Notes: generated by a model from the letters alone, not told the origin. DNA of 8,289 nt from Candidatus Methanofilum arcanum (GCA_031285085.1 JAITWW010000035.1:1-8289); one strand, 5' to 3'. Shown: positions 1 to 6,316, numbered from the stretch's first letter. Program-made: numbers and translations.

Positions 1-67
1 ATAAATTACTCAAAAAAATAGGCAGACTCAATACAACTTAGGGAGAAAGAATGTGGGAGATGTAGGT

Positions 68-1120
68 ATGAGATCTTTTGATTATTCTTTTCTCGAATAT
101 GATATGTTGCCTGCTGGTCTCATAAACATGGTGAGTACGATTACTGAGCTCCGAGCTCGGGAGAGTCAGTTAAAAGAGAATTATGCAGATCTCTTTTTGA
201 AGCTGGAAAGTATCGCGAAGGTTCAATCTGTCAAAGGTTCAAATGAGATCGAAGGGATAATAACAAGCGAACAGCGTATTCATGAAATTGTACATCAAAA
301 CAGTGCTCCGCTCAATCATAATGAGGAAGAAATAGCAGGATATCGTGACGCTCTTGCACTGATTCATAATGAATACACAAATCTTGACATTCGTGAATCT
401 GATATTCAAAATCTCCATAAAATCCTATTGTCATATACAAATGTGAGTGGTGGTGTTTACAAAACAGTAGACAATCTCATTATGGAAACCGATTCGAGTG
501 GACGGCGAAAGGTGAGGTTTGATCCTGTCTTGGCATCAGAAGTTGGTGAAGCAATGGAGCAATTAACATTTGCTTATCTTGATGCTCGCAGAAACTACAA
601 CATAAATCAACTCATAGTAATACCTTGTTATATACTTGATTTTCTCTGTATTCATCCATTTGCAGATGGAAATGGAAGAATATCTCGATTGCTTACGTTA
701 CTGTTATTGTATAAAAATGGATTTGATGCAGGGCGCTATATCTCATTTGAAGAGCAGATCAACTATTTAAAAGACAAATACTATGTAGCACTTCAAGAGA
801 GTTCACAAGGATGGCATGAGGGGAAAAACAGCTATATTCCTTTCATTATGCATTTTGTAACAACGTTATTATATTGCTATAAGGAACTGGATAAGCGCTT
901 TGCTGTGGTTACCAGTAAAAAAGTTTCAAAGCAGCAGCGGGTCAGAGCAGTTGTACTGGGCAGCTTGCTTCCAATTTCAAAGTCTGAAATATGCTATATT
1001 TTGCCAGATGTCAGTATGGCAACTGTTGAACTTGTTTTAGCTGAAATGCACAAAACAAATATCATAAAAACAGTCGGTAAAGGGAAAAATACAAAATATG
1101 TGAAACGTTGGAATGAATGA
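68..1120 (+). CDS. Fic family protein (class II, N-terminal inhibitory motif)
   Basis: This is a Fic-domain AMP transferase, a family that usually moves AMP from ATP onto a hydroxyl side chain of a target protein. Counting from the ATG at 68 (350 residues), the full Fic motif HPFADGNGRISR lies at residues 196-207 and supplies the catalytic His and the phosphate-binding loop. The inhibitory motif SNEIEG (S/TxxxE-G/N) lies at 58-63 in the N-terminal helix, so this is a class II, self-inhibited Fic protein. The flap region (GGVYKTVDN) is near residues 128-136. The C-terminal 60 or so residues look like a winged helix, as in Fic/DOC proteins of the 'MRSFDY...LPAGLI' type. A GTG at 53 would add five residues. 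Both starts have a GGGAG-like ribosome site 7-8 nt upstream; ATG 68 is preferred because 'MRSFDYSF' is the usual family beginning. No separate antitoxin gene is seen. The target is unknown. Confidence 0.93.
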   Translation: MRSFDYSFLEYDMLPAGLINMVSTITELRARESQLKENYADLFLKLESIAKVQSVKGSNEIEGIITSEQRIHEIVHQNSAPLNHNEEEIAGYRDALALIHNEYTNLDIRESDIQNLHKILLSYTNVSGGVYKTVDNLIMETDSSGRRKVRFDPVLASEVGEAMEQLTFAYLDARRNYNINQLIVIPCYILDFLCIHPFADGNGRISRLLTLLLLYKNGFDAGRYISFEEQINYLKDKYYVALQESSQGWHEGKNSYIPFIMHFVTTLLYCYKELDKRFAVVTSKKVSKQQRVRAVVLGSLLPISKSEICYILPDVSMATVELVLAEMHKTNIIKTVGKGKNTKYVKRWNE

Positions 1121-1132
1121 TGGATAAATATA

Positions 1133-1143
1133 TTTTTTCTTTA
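1133..1143 (+). terminator. T-rich tract after the Fic gene
   Basis: A run of six T followed by CTTT lies about 12 nt past the Fic stop codon. Archaeal transcription commonly ends at such U-rich tracts without a hairpin. It is a candidate only, and it overlaps the promoter region of the next gene. Confidence 0.35.
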
Positions 1144-1154
1144 TAAATATAAAA
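1140..1154 (+). promoter_or_regulatory. Candidate archaeal TATA box for the AlbA_2 regulator gene
   Basis: TTTATAAATATAAAA is a near-ideal archaeal TATA element. Transcription would start about 25 nt downstream, near 1172-1180, leaving a leader of roughly 50 nt before the ATG at 1229. That leader carries a clear ribosome site (GAGG at 1218-1221, 7 nt from the ATG). The gene therefore probably has its own promoter rather than depending on the Fic gene. Confidence 0.5.
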
Positions 1155-1228
1155 CCTTAATTATGATTTTCCGATGCTGTTTTAATCAGTATAACAAACT
1201 AGCTTAATACAATAGAAGAGGAAACAAA

Positions 1229-2569
1229 ATGCTGGACGCAGAATCCAACCACATCGAGTATAAACGCGAGCTAGATAAAAGTGACAAACTCGAAAAAGCT
1301 GTTGTGTCATTTCTCAACTATAATGGTGGAGGCGAAATCATTGTTGGAGTTGCCGATGATGGAAGCGTTGTTGGCATCGCAGATACAGACGGCGACCAAC
1401 GTAAAATAGCTGACAGACTTGGCAACAACATTCATCCAAAAATACTCGGTTTGTTTGATGTTGTCACCGAAAAAATCGAAGATAAGAATATTATCCGCAT
1501 CGTTATTTCGAGTGGAATGCAAAAACCATATTATATCCGTAAAAAAGGGATGACGGAAGATGGTTGCTTTGTTCGTGTTGGCGCATCGGCGCAACCGATG
1601 ACAGAAGCAATGATTGAACGGTTGTTGCAGCACAGGCAAGTAAACTCGCTTTTTACAACGGCAGCATCACGGCAAAAGCTGACATTTGAACAACTTCACA
1701 TTTATTACAACGAGCATGGCTTAAAGTTGAATGAACAATTTGAGGATAATTTAGACTTGCGTAACGGCGATGGTGCTTACAATTTCCTTGCGTACTTGTT
1801 AGCAGACACGAACGGAGCATCTATGAAGGTTGCCAAGTATGCGGGAACTAATAAAATCGAGCTCGTTGAAAACGAAGAATACGGCTATCGCTGTCTGATA
1901 ACTGCAATATACCGCGTGATGGACAAGTTTGCGGTTGAGAATAAGACCTACGCGAAAATAACATCACGAGACCGCTTGGAACGCAAGCTCATTCATCCGA
2001 TTGCATTTCGTGAAGCGTTCATCAATGCTGTCGTTCACAATGATTACAGCTTAGGATGGCCTGTCGTTGAGTTTTTCTCCGACAGGGTGACTATAACATC
2101 TACTGGCGGGCTTGTAGAAGGGTTATCCCAAGAGGATTTCTTCAGTGGTCGTTCCATGCTCAGAAATCGCGAGCTTATGCGTGTGTTCAAAGATGTTGAA
2201 CTTGTCGAAGGATTGGGTTCAGGAATGCAGCGTATTTTAGAAGCGTATGACCGTAATGTGTTTGAAATTACACCGAGCTTCATCATTGTCACATTTCCAT
2301 ATGCATCAGATTTTGAACGAAGCGTGAGCGAAGATGTGCATATAAATGAGCGAAGCTTGAGTGAAGCGGATTTAAAAAAAGTGAAGCCGATACTCGATTA
2401 CCTCAAAACACATGATACCATATCTCCACAAGAAGCTCGTAAGCTAACAGGAAAATCTGCTGTAACGGTAAGACGTTATCTGACGTTATTGTGTGAATTC
2501 AGGATTCTTAAGTCCACAGGCAATACAAGTGCGAAATCATATCGAGTAATGAACAGTGGGTTGAAATAA
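1229..2569 (+). CDS. AlbA_2 / GHKL-ATPase / winged-helix putative regulator (COG2865 type)
   Basis: This is a 446-residue putative transcriptional regulator. The AlbA_2 (Schlafen-like, divergent AAA_4) domain spans about residues 5-130 and shows the typical 'ESNHIEYKRE' opening, then NYNGGGEIIVGV and DDGSVVGI. A GHKL-type ATPase domain (HATPase_c_4) follows at about 255-345, with the N-box REAFINAVVHNDY (261-273), the STGG turn (291-294) and EGLGSGMQRI (327-336). A winged helix closes the protein (about 381-440), with TVRRYLTLL as the likely recognition helix. The length is normal for the family. The start is supported by GAGG 7 nt upstream. Such genes often sit next to toxin-antitoxin and defence genes, and the regulated targets are generally unknown. 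By eye it uses more GCG, CGC and CGT codons than the Fic gene beside it, which hints at a separate origin. Confidence 0.9.
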   Translation: MLDAESNHIEYKRELDKSDKLEKAVVSFLNYNGGGEIIVGVADDGSVVGIADTDGDQRKIADRLGNNIHPKILGLFDVVTEKIEDKNIIRIVISSGMQKPYYIRKKGMTEDGCFVRVGASAQPMTEAMIERLLQHRQVNSLFTTAASRQKLTFEQLHIYYNEHGLKLNEQFEDNLDLRNGDGAYNFLAYLLADTNGASMKVAKYAGTNKIELVENEEYGYRCLITAIYRVMDKFAVENKTYAKITSRDRLERKLIHPIAFREAFINAVVHNDYSLGWPVVEFFSDRVTITSTGGLVEGLSQEDFFSGRSMLRNRELMRVFKDVELVEGLGSGMQRILEAYDRNVFEITPSFIIVTFPYASDFERSVSEDVHINERSLSEADLKKVKPILDYLKTHDTISPQEARKLTGKSAVTVRRYLTLLCEFRILKSTGNTSAKSYRVMNSGLK

Positions 2570-2579
2570 GGTCAACCAA

Positions 2580-2798
2580 ATGTCACAAAATGGAACACAA
2601 TACAAATTGGTAATCTCATGCCCAGGTGTCATCGAAGCTGAACTAAACCTAATTGAGAAGAGTGTCGGAGATTTCAATAAAATGTACCCTAACACATTGG
2701 GTGTTTCCATTATGACTATCAAGAACTATGATAGGAGCTTTTCAGAATTTTCGGCTTTCATTTGGATTAGTTCTGTGATCGTTATAAGATTACATTGA
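2580..2798 (+). pseudogene. N-terminal remnant of a 'YKLxISCPxDV'-type effector gene (DUF4062/TIR-like)
   Basis: This 72-codon frame begins 10 nt after the AlbA_2 gene. Its first 50 or so residues (QYKLVISCPGVIEAELNLI, then VGDFNKMYPNTLGVSIMT) resemble, from memory, the N-terminus of larger proteins that begin 'YKLLISCPSDV...' and continue with a TIR- or DUF4062-like alpha/beta fold. The usual 'ISCPxDV' appears here as 'ISCPGVI', as if the Asp codon were missing. The similarity fades after about residue 48 and the frame stops at 72, where a full gene would run to 150 residues or more. I read it as a truncated, dead gene once co-transcribed with the regulator. A live short peptide is possible: AAGG (2566-2569) lies 10 nt before the ATG. 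The family assignment is inference. Confidence 0.45.
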
Positions 2799-2861
2799 CG
2801 ATATTTGTTTCCCACTTCATTTTAAACACATATGGATCTCGTTTTGATAATGTAGAAAAGG

Positions 2862-2870
2862 TTTACTAAT
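2862..2870 (+). promoter_or_regulatory. Candidate TATA element for the MNT-HEPN operon
   Basis: TTTACTAAT follows a purine-rich stretch (GTAGAAAAGG) that could serve as a BRE. Transcription would then start near 2890, giving a leader of about 20 nt that still contains the GGAG ribosome site. The match to a TATA box is modest, but spacing to the gene and to the palindrome fits. Confidence 0.35.
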
Positions 2871-2886
2871 TAGTACACCTGTACTA
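2871..2886. promoter_or_regulatory. Perfect 16-bp palindrome, likely operator of the MNT-HEPN operon
   Basis: TAGTACA-CC-TGTACTA is an exact 7-bp inverted repeat around a 2-bp centre. It ends 23 bp before the MNT start codon. It sits right after the candidate TATA element, between TATA and the expected transcription start, where a bound protein would block initiation. Toxin-antitoxin operons are commonly self-repressed. The binding protein is unknown: neither MNT nor HEPN has a recognisable DNA-binding domain here, so the complex or an outside regulator could bind. Confidence 0.55.
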
Positions 2887-2909
2887 TACTTCTAACTTGG
2901 AGCGGGGAT

Positions 2910-3209
2910 ATGCTGACACATGAAGAGATTGTAAAGGCCGTTGCAAAGGCAGCAACGAAATTCCCATTAACAAAGGTCTCATACTTTGGCTCATATGCTG
3001 ATGGTAAAGCAAAAGAAGAAAGTGATTTGGATTTGCTTGTGGAATTTGGTGATGATGGGTCTCTCACTCTTCTGGATATCATAGATTTTAGACATAATTT
3101 AGAGGATGAATTAAGCATACGTGTTGATGTTGTTGAAGTCCCATTAACAGAAAAAGCACAAAAGAGGCTCAAAATAAAAAAGGCGGTTCCTGTCTATGAA
3201 CGAACGTGA
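2910..3209 (+). CDS. mntA: MNT-domain nucleotidyltransferase antitoxin (MntA type)
   Basis: This is a 99-residue minimal nucleotidyltransferase of the DNA polymerase beta superfamily. The signature GSX10DXD is exact: G27-S28, ten residues, then D39-L-D41. The third acidic residue is likely D73 in RVDVVEV. In the characterised HepT-MntA system the MNT partner neutralises the HEPN toxin by adding AMP units to the Tyr of its RX4HXY motif. All the residues for that are present here. The ATG at 2910 has GGAG 7 nt upstream. Its 3' end overlaps the HEPN gene by 14 bp, so the two are translationally coupled. A short palindrome upstream suggests regulation at the promoter. Confidence 0.92.
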   Translation: MLTHEEIVKAVAKAATKFPLTKVSYFGSYADGKAKEESDLDLLVEFGDDGSLTLLDIIDFRHNLEDELSIRVDVVEVPLTEKAQKRLKIKKAVPVYERT

Positions 3210-3552
3210 TGAAACCTCTTTACTTAACATAAAAGATGAGATAGAGGTGTTGATGGAACTGATAGATGGGTATGGTTTGCAGCAGTTTTTGGATGATGAA
3301 AAGACGAAGCGATCTGTTTGTATGACGCTGATAAATATCGGCGAATTAGTGAAACCACTGAGTGAAGAGCTAAAACAGATGTATCCAGGTGTTCGGTGGA
3401 GTTCTATCGCCGGGCTTCGTGATATAGCAGCACACAATTACGGTGGGTTACGTATGGATCGTATTTGGGGGAATGTTACAGTAGACGTTCCCGTGCTATT
3501 GGAGCAGGTGAAAGGTATACTCCGTGATGAAGGGGTGGAGGAAGAAGAATAG
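3196..3552 (+). CDS. hepT: HEPN-domain ribonuclease toxin (HepT/DUF86 type)
   Basis: This 118-residue helical protein belongs to the HEPN/DUF86 family and is probably an RNase toxin. The catalytic and modification motif RX4HXY is intact: R75-DIAA-H80-N-Y82 within LRDIAAHNYGG. Arg and His form the RNase site in dimers of this family. The Tyr is the residue AMPylated by MntA in the studied system. The start ATG at 3196 lies inside the MNT gene, so antitoxin and toxin are translated together, with the antitoxin first. The C-terminus is a short acidic tail (VEEEE). The module appears complete and functional. In this family the RNA target is often tRNA, but nothing in this sequence shows the target. 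Confidence 0.92.
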   Translation: MNERDETSLLNIKDEIEVLMELIDGYGLQQFLDDEKTKRSVCMTLINIGELVKPLSEELKQMYPGVRWSSIAGLRDIAAHNYGGLRMDRIWGNVTVDVPVLLEQVKGILRDEGVEEEE

Positions 3553-3571
3553 TTATTTTTGCGATCATGTC

Positions 3572-3588
3572 TCAAAATTATTTTTTGA
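3572..3588 (+). terminator. Weak hairpin and T-rich tract after the HEPN gene
   Basis: TCAAAA and TTTTGA form a 6-bp inverted repeat around a 5-nt loop, in a T-rich stretch (a second run, TTATTTTT, follows the stop codon directly). It is all A-T apart from one pair, so the U-rich RNA is the more likely stop signal than the hairpin. Confidence 0.35.
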
Positions 3589-3619
3589 ATACTTGAATCC
3601 AAATTCCAGTACATTGATC

Positions 3620-3671
3620 ACTAATCCAATACTAATCCTATTCTAATCAGTACTAATCAATACTAATCCAA
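3620..3671. repeat. Five helically phased CTAATC repeats
   Basis: CTAATC occurs at 3621, 3632, 3643, 3653 and 3663, with start-to-start spacing of 11, 11, 10 and 10 bp. The fuller unit is roughly TACTAATCCA. The spacing equals one DNA turn, so all copies face the same side of the helix. Such arrays usually come from a multimeric DNA-binding protein, from intrinsic DNA bending, or from slippage during replication. There is no gene here. The array lies between the HEPN gene and the broken metal ATPase, so it could serve either side or mark an old junction. Confidence 0.75.
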
Positions 3672-3690
3672 TAACTGTGGCATGCATGAG

Positions 3691-3721
3691 AAACGACTTT
3701 AAAAAACAAATAGTCTTTTTT
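3691..3721 (+). terminator. Hairpin followed by T run
   Basis: AAACGACT (3691-3698) pairs with AGTCTTTT (3712-3719), with seven of eight matches around a 13-nt A-rich loop, and the right arm runs into a six-T stretch. This resembles an intrinsic terminator reading rightward. It lies about 140 nt after the HEPN stop and just before the ATPase fragment. It could instead be a leftover of whatever was inserted or deleted here. Confidence 0.3.
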
Positions 3722-3753
3722 GCCAGGTATATAGCTATCTACTTGTATATTCC

Positions 3754-4551
3754 GTGAATAACTTCCACAATCAGCCAATTGCATTGTCAATACTGAAAGC
3801 ACATGGAAAAGAAATAAACAAAGAAAATGTATCAAATTATACAGAAATTTCAGGATATGGAATCACCGCTACTGTTGATGAAAAATCGATTTTAGTTGGG
3901 AGTAGCGAATTGATGCTGCTTAAAGGTATCAATTTTATAGAGTCCTATGATATCGGTACAAAAGTCTATGTGGCAGTTAGCGGATCATTTGCTGGCTGCA
4001 TTGTGATATCAGATGAGATCAAAGCAGACAGCCTTGATGCAATTGCCAAGCTGAAAGAAAAAGGCATTCGAAAAACGGTAATGTTGACTGGGGACAATGT
4101 GCAGATAGCGAATGCAATTGCAAAAGAGCTGCAACTGGATGAGGTATATGCGAGCCTGCTTCCCGGCCAAAAGGTTGAAAAAGTGGAAATGTTAAACGAA
4201 CAAAAATCACCGAAAGGAAAACTTGTATTTGTAGGTGATGGTATTAACGATGCTCCTGTCCTTGCCAGAGCTGATATCGGCATTGCGATGGGTGGTCTTG
4301 GGTCGGATGCAGCGATTGAAGCGGCGGATGTAGTCTTAATGGACGATCAGCCCTCCAAGCTGGTTGAAGCAATTGATATTGCAAAATTTACCCGTCATAT
4401 TGTGTGGCAAAACATTGTATTTGCCCTTGGCGTAAAAGGAATAGTCCTTTTACTTGGCGCATTTGGGATTGCAACCATGTGGGAGGCGGTGTTCGCCGAT
4501 GTGGGTGTGTCACTTCTGGCAATCCTAAACGCTACGCGCATTATGAGATAA
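3754..4551 (+). pseudogene. C-terminal fragment of a Zn/Cd/Pb-exporting P1B-2 ATPase
   Basis: The 265 codons match only the last part of a heavy-metal P-type ATPase, which is usually 600-750 residues. Present are the later nucleotide-binding domain (GYGITA, 34-40; here GYGI), the TGDN motif (112-115), GDGINDAP (161-168), IGIAMG (175-180) and the last two membrane helices (about 216-258). Lys228 (GVKGI) and Asp249 (ADVGVS) match the pair that defines Zn/Cd/Pb transporters such as ZntA and CadA. Missing are the first six helices, the CPC metal site, the TGE loop and the DKTGT phosphorylation Asp, so it cannot pump. The conserved HP dipeptide, normally in S-x-H-P-I-A, reads NQPIA here. The frame is open from 3703, but residues before 'NQPIA' fit the family poorly. 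The GTG at 3754 has no convincing ribosome site. Dead fragment. Confidence 0.88.
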
Positions 4552-4597
4552 ATTGACCCATTTTCACCCTCTTATTTAGATGGAAAGGTGTGTAATA

Positions 4598-4672
4598 ATG
4601 GAATATTTTTTAGAACAAGTCCCTCTAGCGGACAAAAGAAGTATGCATTGTGATTGTAATGTTCAGATCTAA
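4598..4672 (+). pseudogene. 24-residue stub resembling the N-terminus of an ArsR/SmtB metal sensor
   Basis: An ATG with GGAAAGGTG upstream (4582-4590) opens a 24-residue frame ending HCDCNVQI, 46 bp after the metal ATPase fragment. ArsR/SmtB sensors of the CadC kind often begin with a similar Cys-rich segment followed by 'IHED(V/L)V' and then the winged helix. Here the reading stops right after CDCN. An ArsR regulator next to a metal ATPase is a standard pairing, so I infer that this is the sensor gene cut off early. It overlaps the start region of the following gene's upstream DNA, which suggests the break lies near 4665. The small size makes this tentative; it may be a chance frame. Confidence 0.35.
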
Positions 4673-4718
4673 CTTCTATTTGAATACCCTTGTACAAATA
4701 ATAAATAGAAGAGGTTTC

Positions 4719-5603
4719 ATGAAATATTATATCATATTCTTTGTAATAACCATTTTTTCATCTCTTATTGGAGGAGTTTTTGGTGCCTCATCAGAAGCTC
4801 CAGCACTCCTAGAGATAACAGATGTTGAGTCTACTGAAGGAACTATATCTGCAACTATAACAATTGAAAATAATTCCAGAAATGCAATAAAAGAGGGATA
4901 TCTTGGAATCTACCTCTTGCCACTTGTTGGATCTGAAATTTCAACACTTGTTGGTTGGGTAGCATTACCATCTCTAAAAATTCAAGACAGGATAACAGTG
5001 CCATTTACTGGCGTAGTTCCACCTGGAATGGTTGGAGGTACATATCATATAACAGCTCTTGTTACAACGAACTCAGGTCTTGCATCACCACAGCTCATGA
5101 ATGCTCCAATGCAGGAAGTACCTGTTCAAAGAGGAGAAAGTGCAACAGAAATGACTGCACTTCCCGCTACAGACAGAGCACATGTGACACAGGATGTGCC
5201 AAACTATCAGATAACAGGTATTACAATTCCATTATCAGGCTCACTGCACCCAGGTACAAAAATCACGCCTTCTGTATCGGTGATAAATCTTGGAGAAGAT
5301 GCAACGGAACAAACACCCGTTTCAGTTATGCTATTGCTTGGAAACCAGGTATTATATCCTGAAAAAGCAACGATTCCTTCTATTGCAGCAGGAAAAAGCG
5401 CGGAAGTGCAGTTAAGCTATAAAATTCCAGATAACATCTATCTTGGTGCTTATTCCATACGTGGCTTGGTAAATCCCTATGGAACTATCCCTGAAACAAA
5501 TGAAGGGGATAATACATTTACCTCCCCAGGAATCTACTTTATTGCAGATAACTGGATTGAAGAAAGAATAGAGGCAGGGACATGTGATAGATGTGGTTCT
5601 TAG
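4719..5603 (+). CDS. Secreted two-domain CARDB-like surface protein with C-terminal CxxC
   Basis: This is a 294-residue protein with a Sec signal peptide (MKYYIIFFVITIFSSLIGGVFG, cleavage likely after residue 22). Two beta-rich Ig-like domains follow, about 30-125 and 162-270. The second reads as a CARDB domain, with 'LHPGTKITPSVSVINLGEDATEQ', 'PSIAAGKSAEVQLSYKIP' and the typical ending 'IPETNEGDNTFTSPGI'. CARDB domains are cell-adhesion or scaffold modules common on archaeal surface proteins. There is no C-terminal membrane anchor, so it is probably secreted or bound to a partner. Its only two cysteines are at the very end (C289-DR-C292). The ATG at 4719 is preferred over the GTG at 4650 because it opens directly on the signal peptide and has GAAGAGG 4 nt upstream. 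The 3' neighbour encodes an outward-facing thioredoxin-fold protein. Function is not known. Confidence 0.82.
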   Translation: MKYYIIFFVITIFSSLIGGVFGASSEAPALLEITDVESTEGTISATITIENNSRNAIKEGYLGIYLLPLVGSEISTLVGWVALPSLKIQDRITVPFTGVVPPGMVGGTYHITALVTTNSGLASPQLMNAPMQEVPVQRGESATEMTALPATDRAHVTQDVPNYQITGITIPLSGSLHPGTKITPSVSVINLGEDATEQTPVSVMLLLGNQVLYPEKATIPSIAAGKSAEVQLSYKIPDNIYLGAYSIRGLVNPYGTIPETNEGDNTFTSPGIYFIADNWIEERIEAGTCDRCGS

Positions 5604-5658
5604 AAGTTTTGTGTACTGATAGATGAAATATCCATTTTATATTTTACTTTGAAAACGC

Positions 5659-5678
5659 CTATTTTTCTTCTTTTCTTC
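5659..5678 (+). terminator. Pyrimidine-rich tract after the CARDB gene
   Basis: A stretch of T-rich pyrimidines with only one A lies 55 nt past the stop codon, with no strong hairpin. It fits a typical archaeal U-rich terminator. A second T run follows at 5736-5741. Confidence 0.4.
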
Positions 5679-5759
5679 GAAACATATCCCAAAAACAACG
5701 TATTTCAAGACAGTTACAGTATGTCATCCTGGCCCTTTTTTAAGAAGTGCATCAATACA

Positions 5760-5769
5760 TATAAAAATA
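5760..5769 (+). promoter_or_regulatory. TATA box for a leaderless thioredoxin-fold gene
   Basis: TATAAAAATA is centred about 25 bp before the ATG at 5789. In archaea transcription starts about that far downstream, so the message would begin at or next to the start codon. No ribosome site is visible before the ATG, which agrees with a leaderless mRNA. Confidence 0.55.
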
Positions 5770-5788
5770 AAAACTATAAATTAGTAAT

Positions 5789-6316
5789 ATGGAGTTGAAA
5801 CCAACAAACCCAGTATATCTTGCAGTAATTGCAGTAGTTATTATTGGCATTGCAGCAGTTTTGATCTGGACTGGATTTGTGCAATCTGCAACATCAGAAG
5901 AAGCGATGAATGGACTTTCGCAGCCGTGGGAAATTACATATCTTGGTGCAGTCGATGAACAAGCTAGCGAAGATGAACGACAGAAATATCTCAATACATT
6001 TACTGAGCACAATGCAGGTGTGAAAGATGCATGCGAGATCATGTATTTTTACAATTATCATTGTGGTGCTTGTCAGCTTCTTGCACCATGGCTGGACGAA
6101 TTTAAGGAGCGCTACCCTGAAGTTTTGATTACTTCCTATGAAATACATGATGAGGATTCTACCGCACGGCTTGAATCTGCAAAAATAGAGTACGGAATAA
6201 GCTCTTCATTTGTTCCAATTATCTTTATCTGCGGCTCTGTCATTGAAGGAGTCGAAACAATCCAGAATATGTTTGAGCCAATGGCTCTTTCAGTGTATAG
6301 CCTTCCACTCAGATGA
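5789..6316 (+). CDS. Membrane-anchored thioredoxin-fold protein with outward CGAC site
   Basis: This is a 175-residue protein with one N-terminal membrane helix (about residues 9-30) that acts as a signal anchor. The rest faces outside the cell. The thioredoxin fold begins near residue 82 (CEIMYFYNYHCGACQLLAPWLDEF), with the redox site C92-GA-C95 and a likely cis-Pro at P143 in SFVPIIFICG. Such proteins exchange disulfides in exported proteins or keep extracellular cysteines reduced. The active-site dipeptide GA differs from GP of classical thioredoxins. Two further cysteines (C82 and C148) flank the fold and are not part of the motif. The residues between the helix and the fold (31-80) are acidic and look like a linker. 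The gene follows the CARDB gene in the same direction, with its own promoter. A role as the redox partner of the CARDB protein's CxxC tail is my inference. Confidence 0.85.
   Translation: MELKPTNPVYLAVIAVVIIGIAAVLIWTGFVQSATSEEAMNGLSQPWEITYLGAVDEQASEDERQKYLNTFTEHNAGVKDACEIMYFYNYHCGACQLLAPWLDEFKERYPEVLITSYEIHDEDSTARLESAKIEYGISSSFVPIIFICGSVIEGVETIQNMFEPMALSVYSLPLR

Larger units (their letters stand above)
2799..2909. other. Intergenic stretch leading into the HEPN-MNT module
   Basis: With the remnant before it, the gap between intact genes is 340 bp (2570-2909). I see no further gene in 2799-2909. It holds the promoter and palindrome described separately, and the ribosome site GGAG at 2899-2902, 7 nt before the MNT start. 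Confidence 0.6.

Noticed and set aside
1307..1639. 110-codon frame on the minus strand inside the AlbA_2 gene
   Set aside because: Antisense shadow of the conserved AlbA_2 domain, with no ribosome site or family features.
3621..3671. CTAATC repeats as a CRISPR array
   Set aside because: The units are 6-10 bp with 10-11 bp periodicity; there are no spacers of CRISPR length and no cas genes.
3653..3835. Minus-strand 60-codon frame across the repeat array and ATPase break
   Set aside because: Hydrophobic-looking but low complexity; overlaps the ATPase fragment antisense and has no recognisable features.
4690..4697. TTGTACAA as a second copy of the HEPN-MNT operator
   Set aside because: It shares only the GTAC core with the 16-bp palindrome; an 8-bp palindrome in AT-rich DNA is likely chance.
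4955..5362. 135-codon frame overlapping the CARDB gene
   Set aside because: It is in another frame of a well-supported secreted protein; its composition (Ser, Asn, Cys, Arg rich) has no domain logic.
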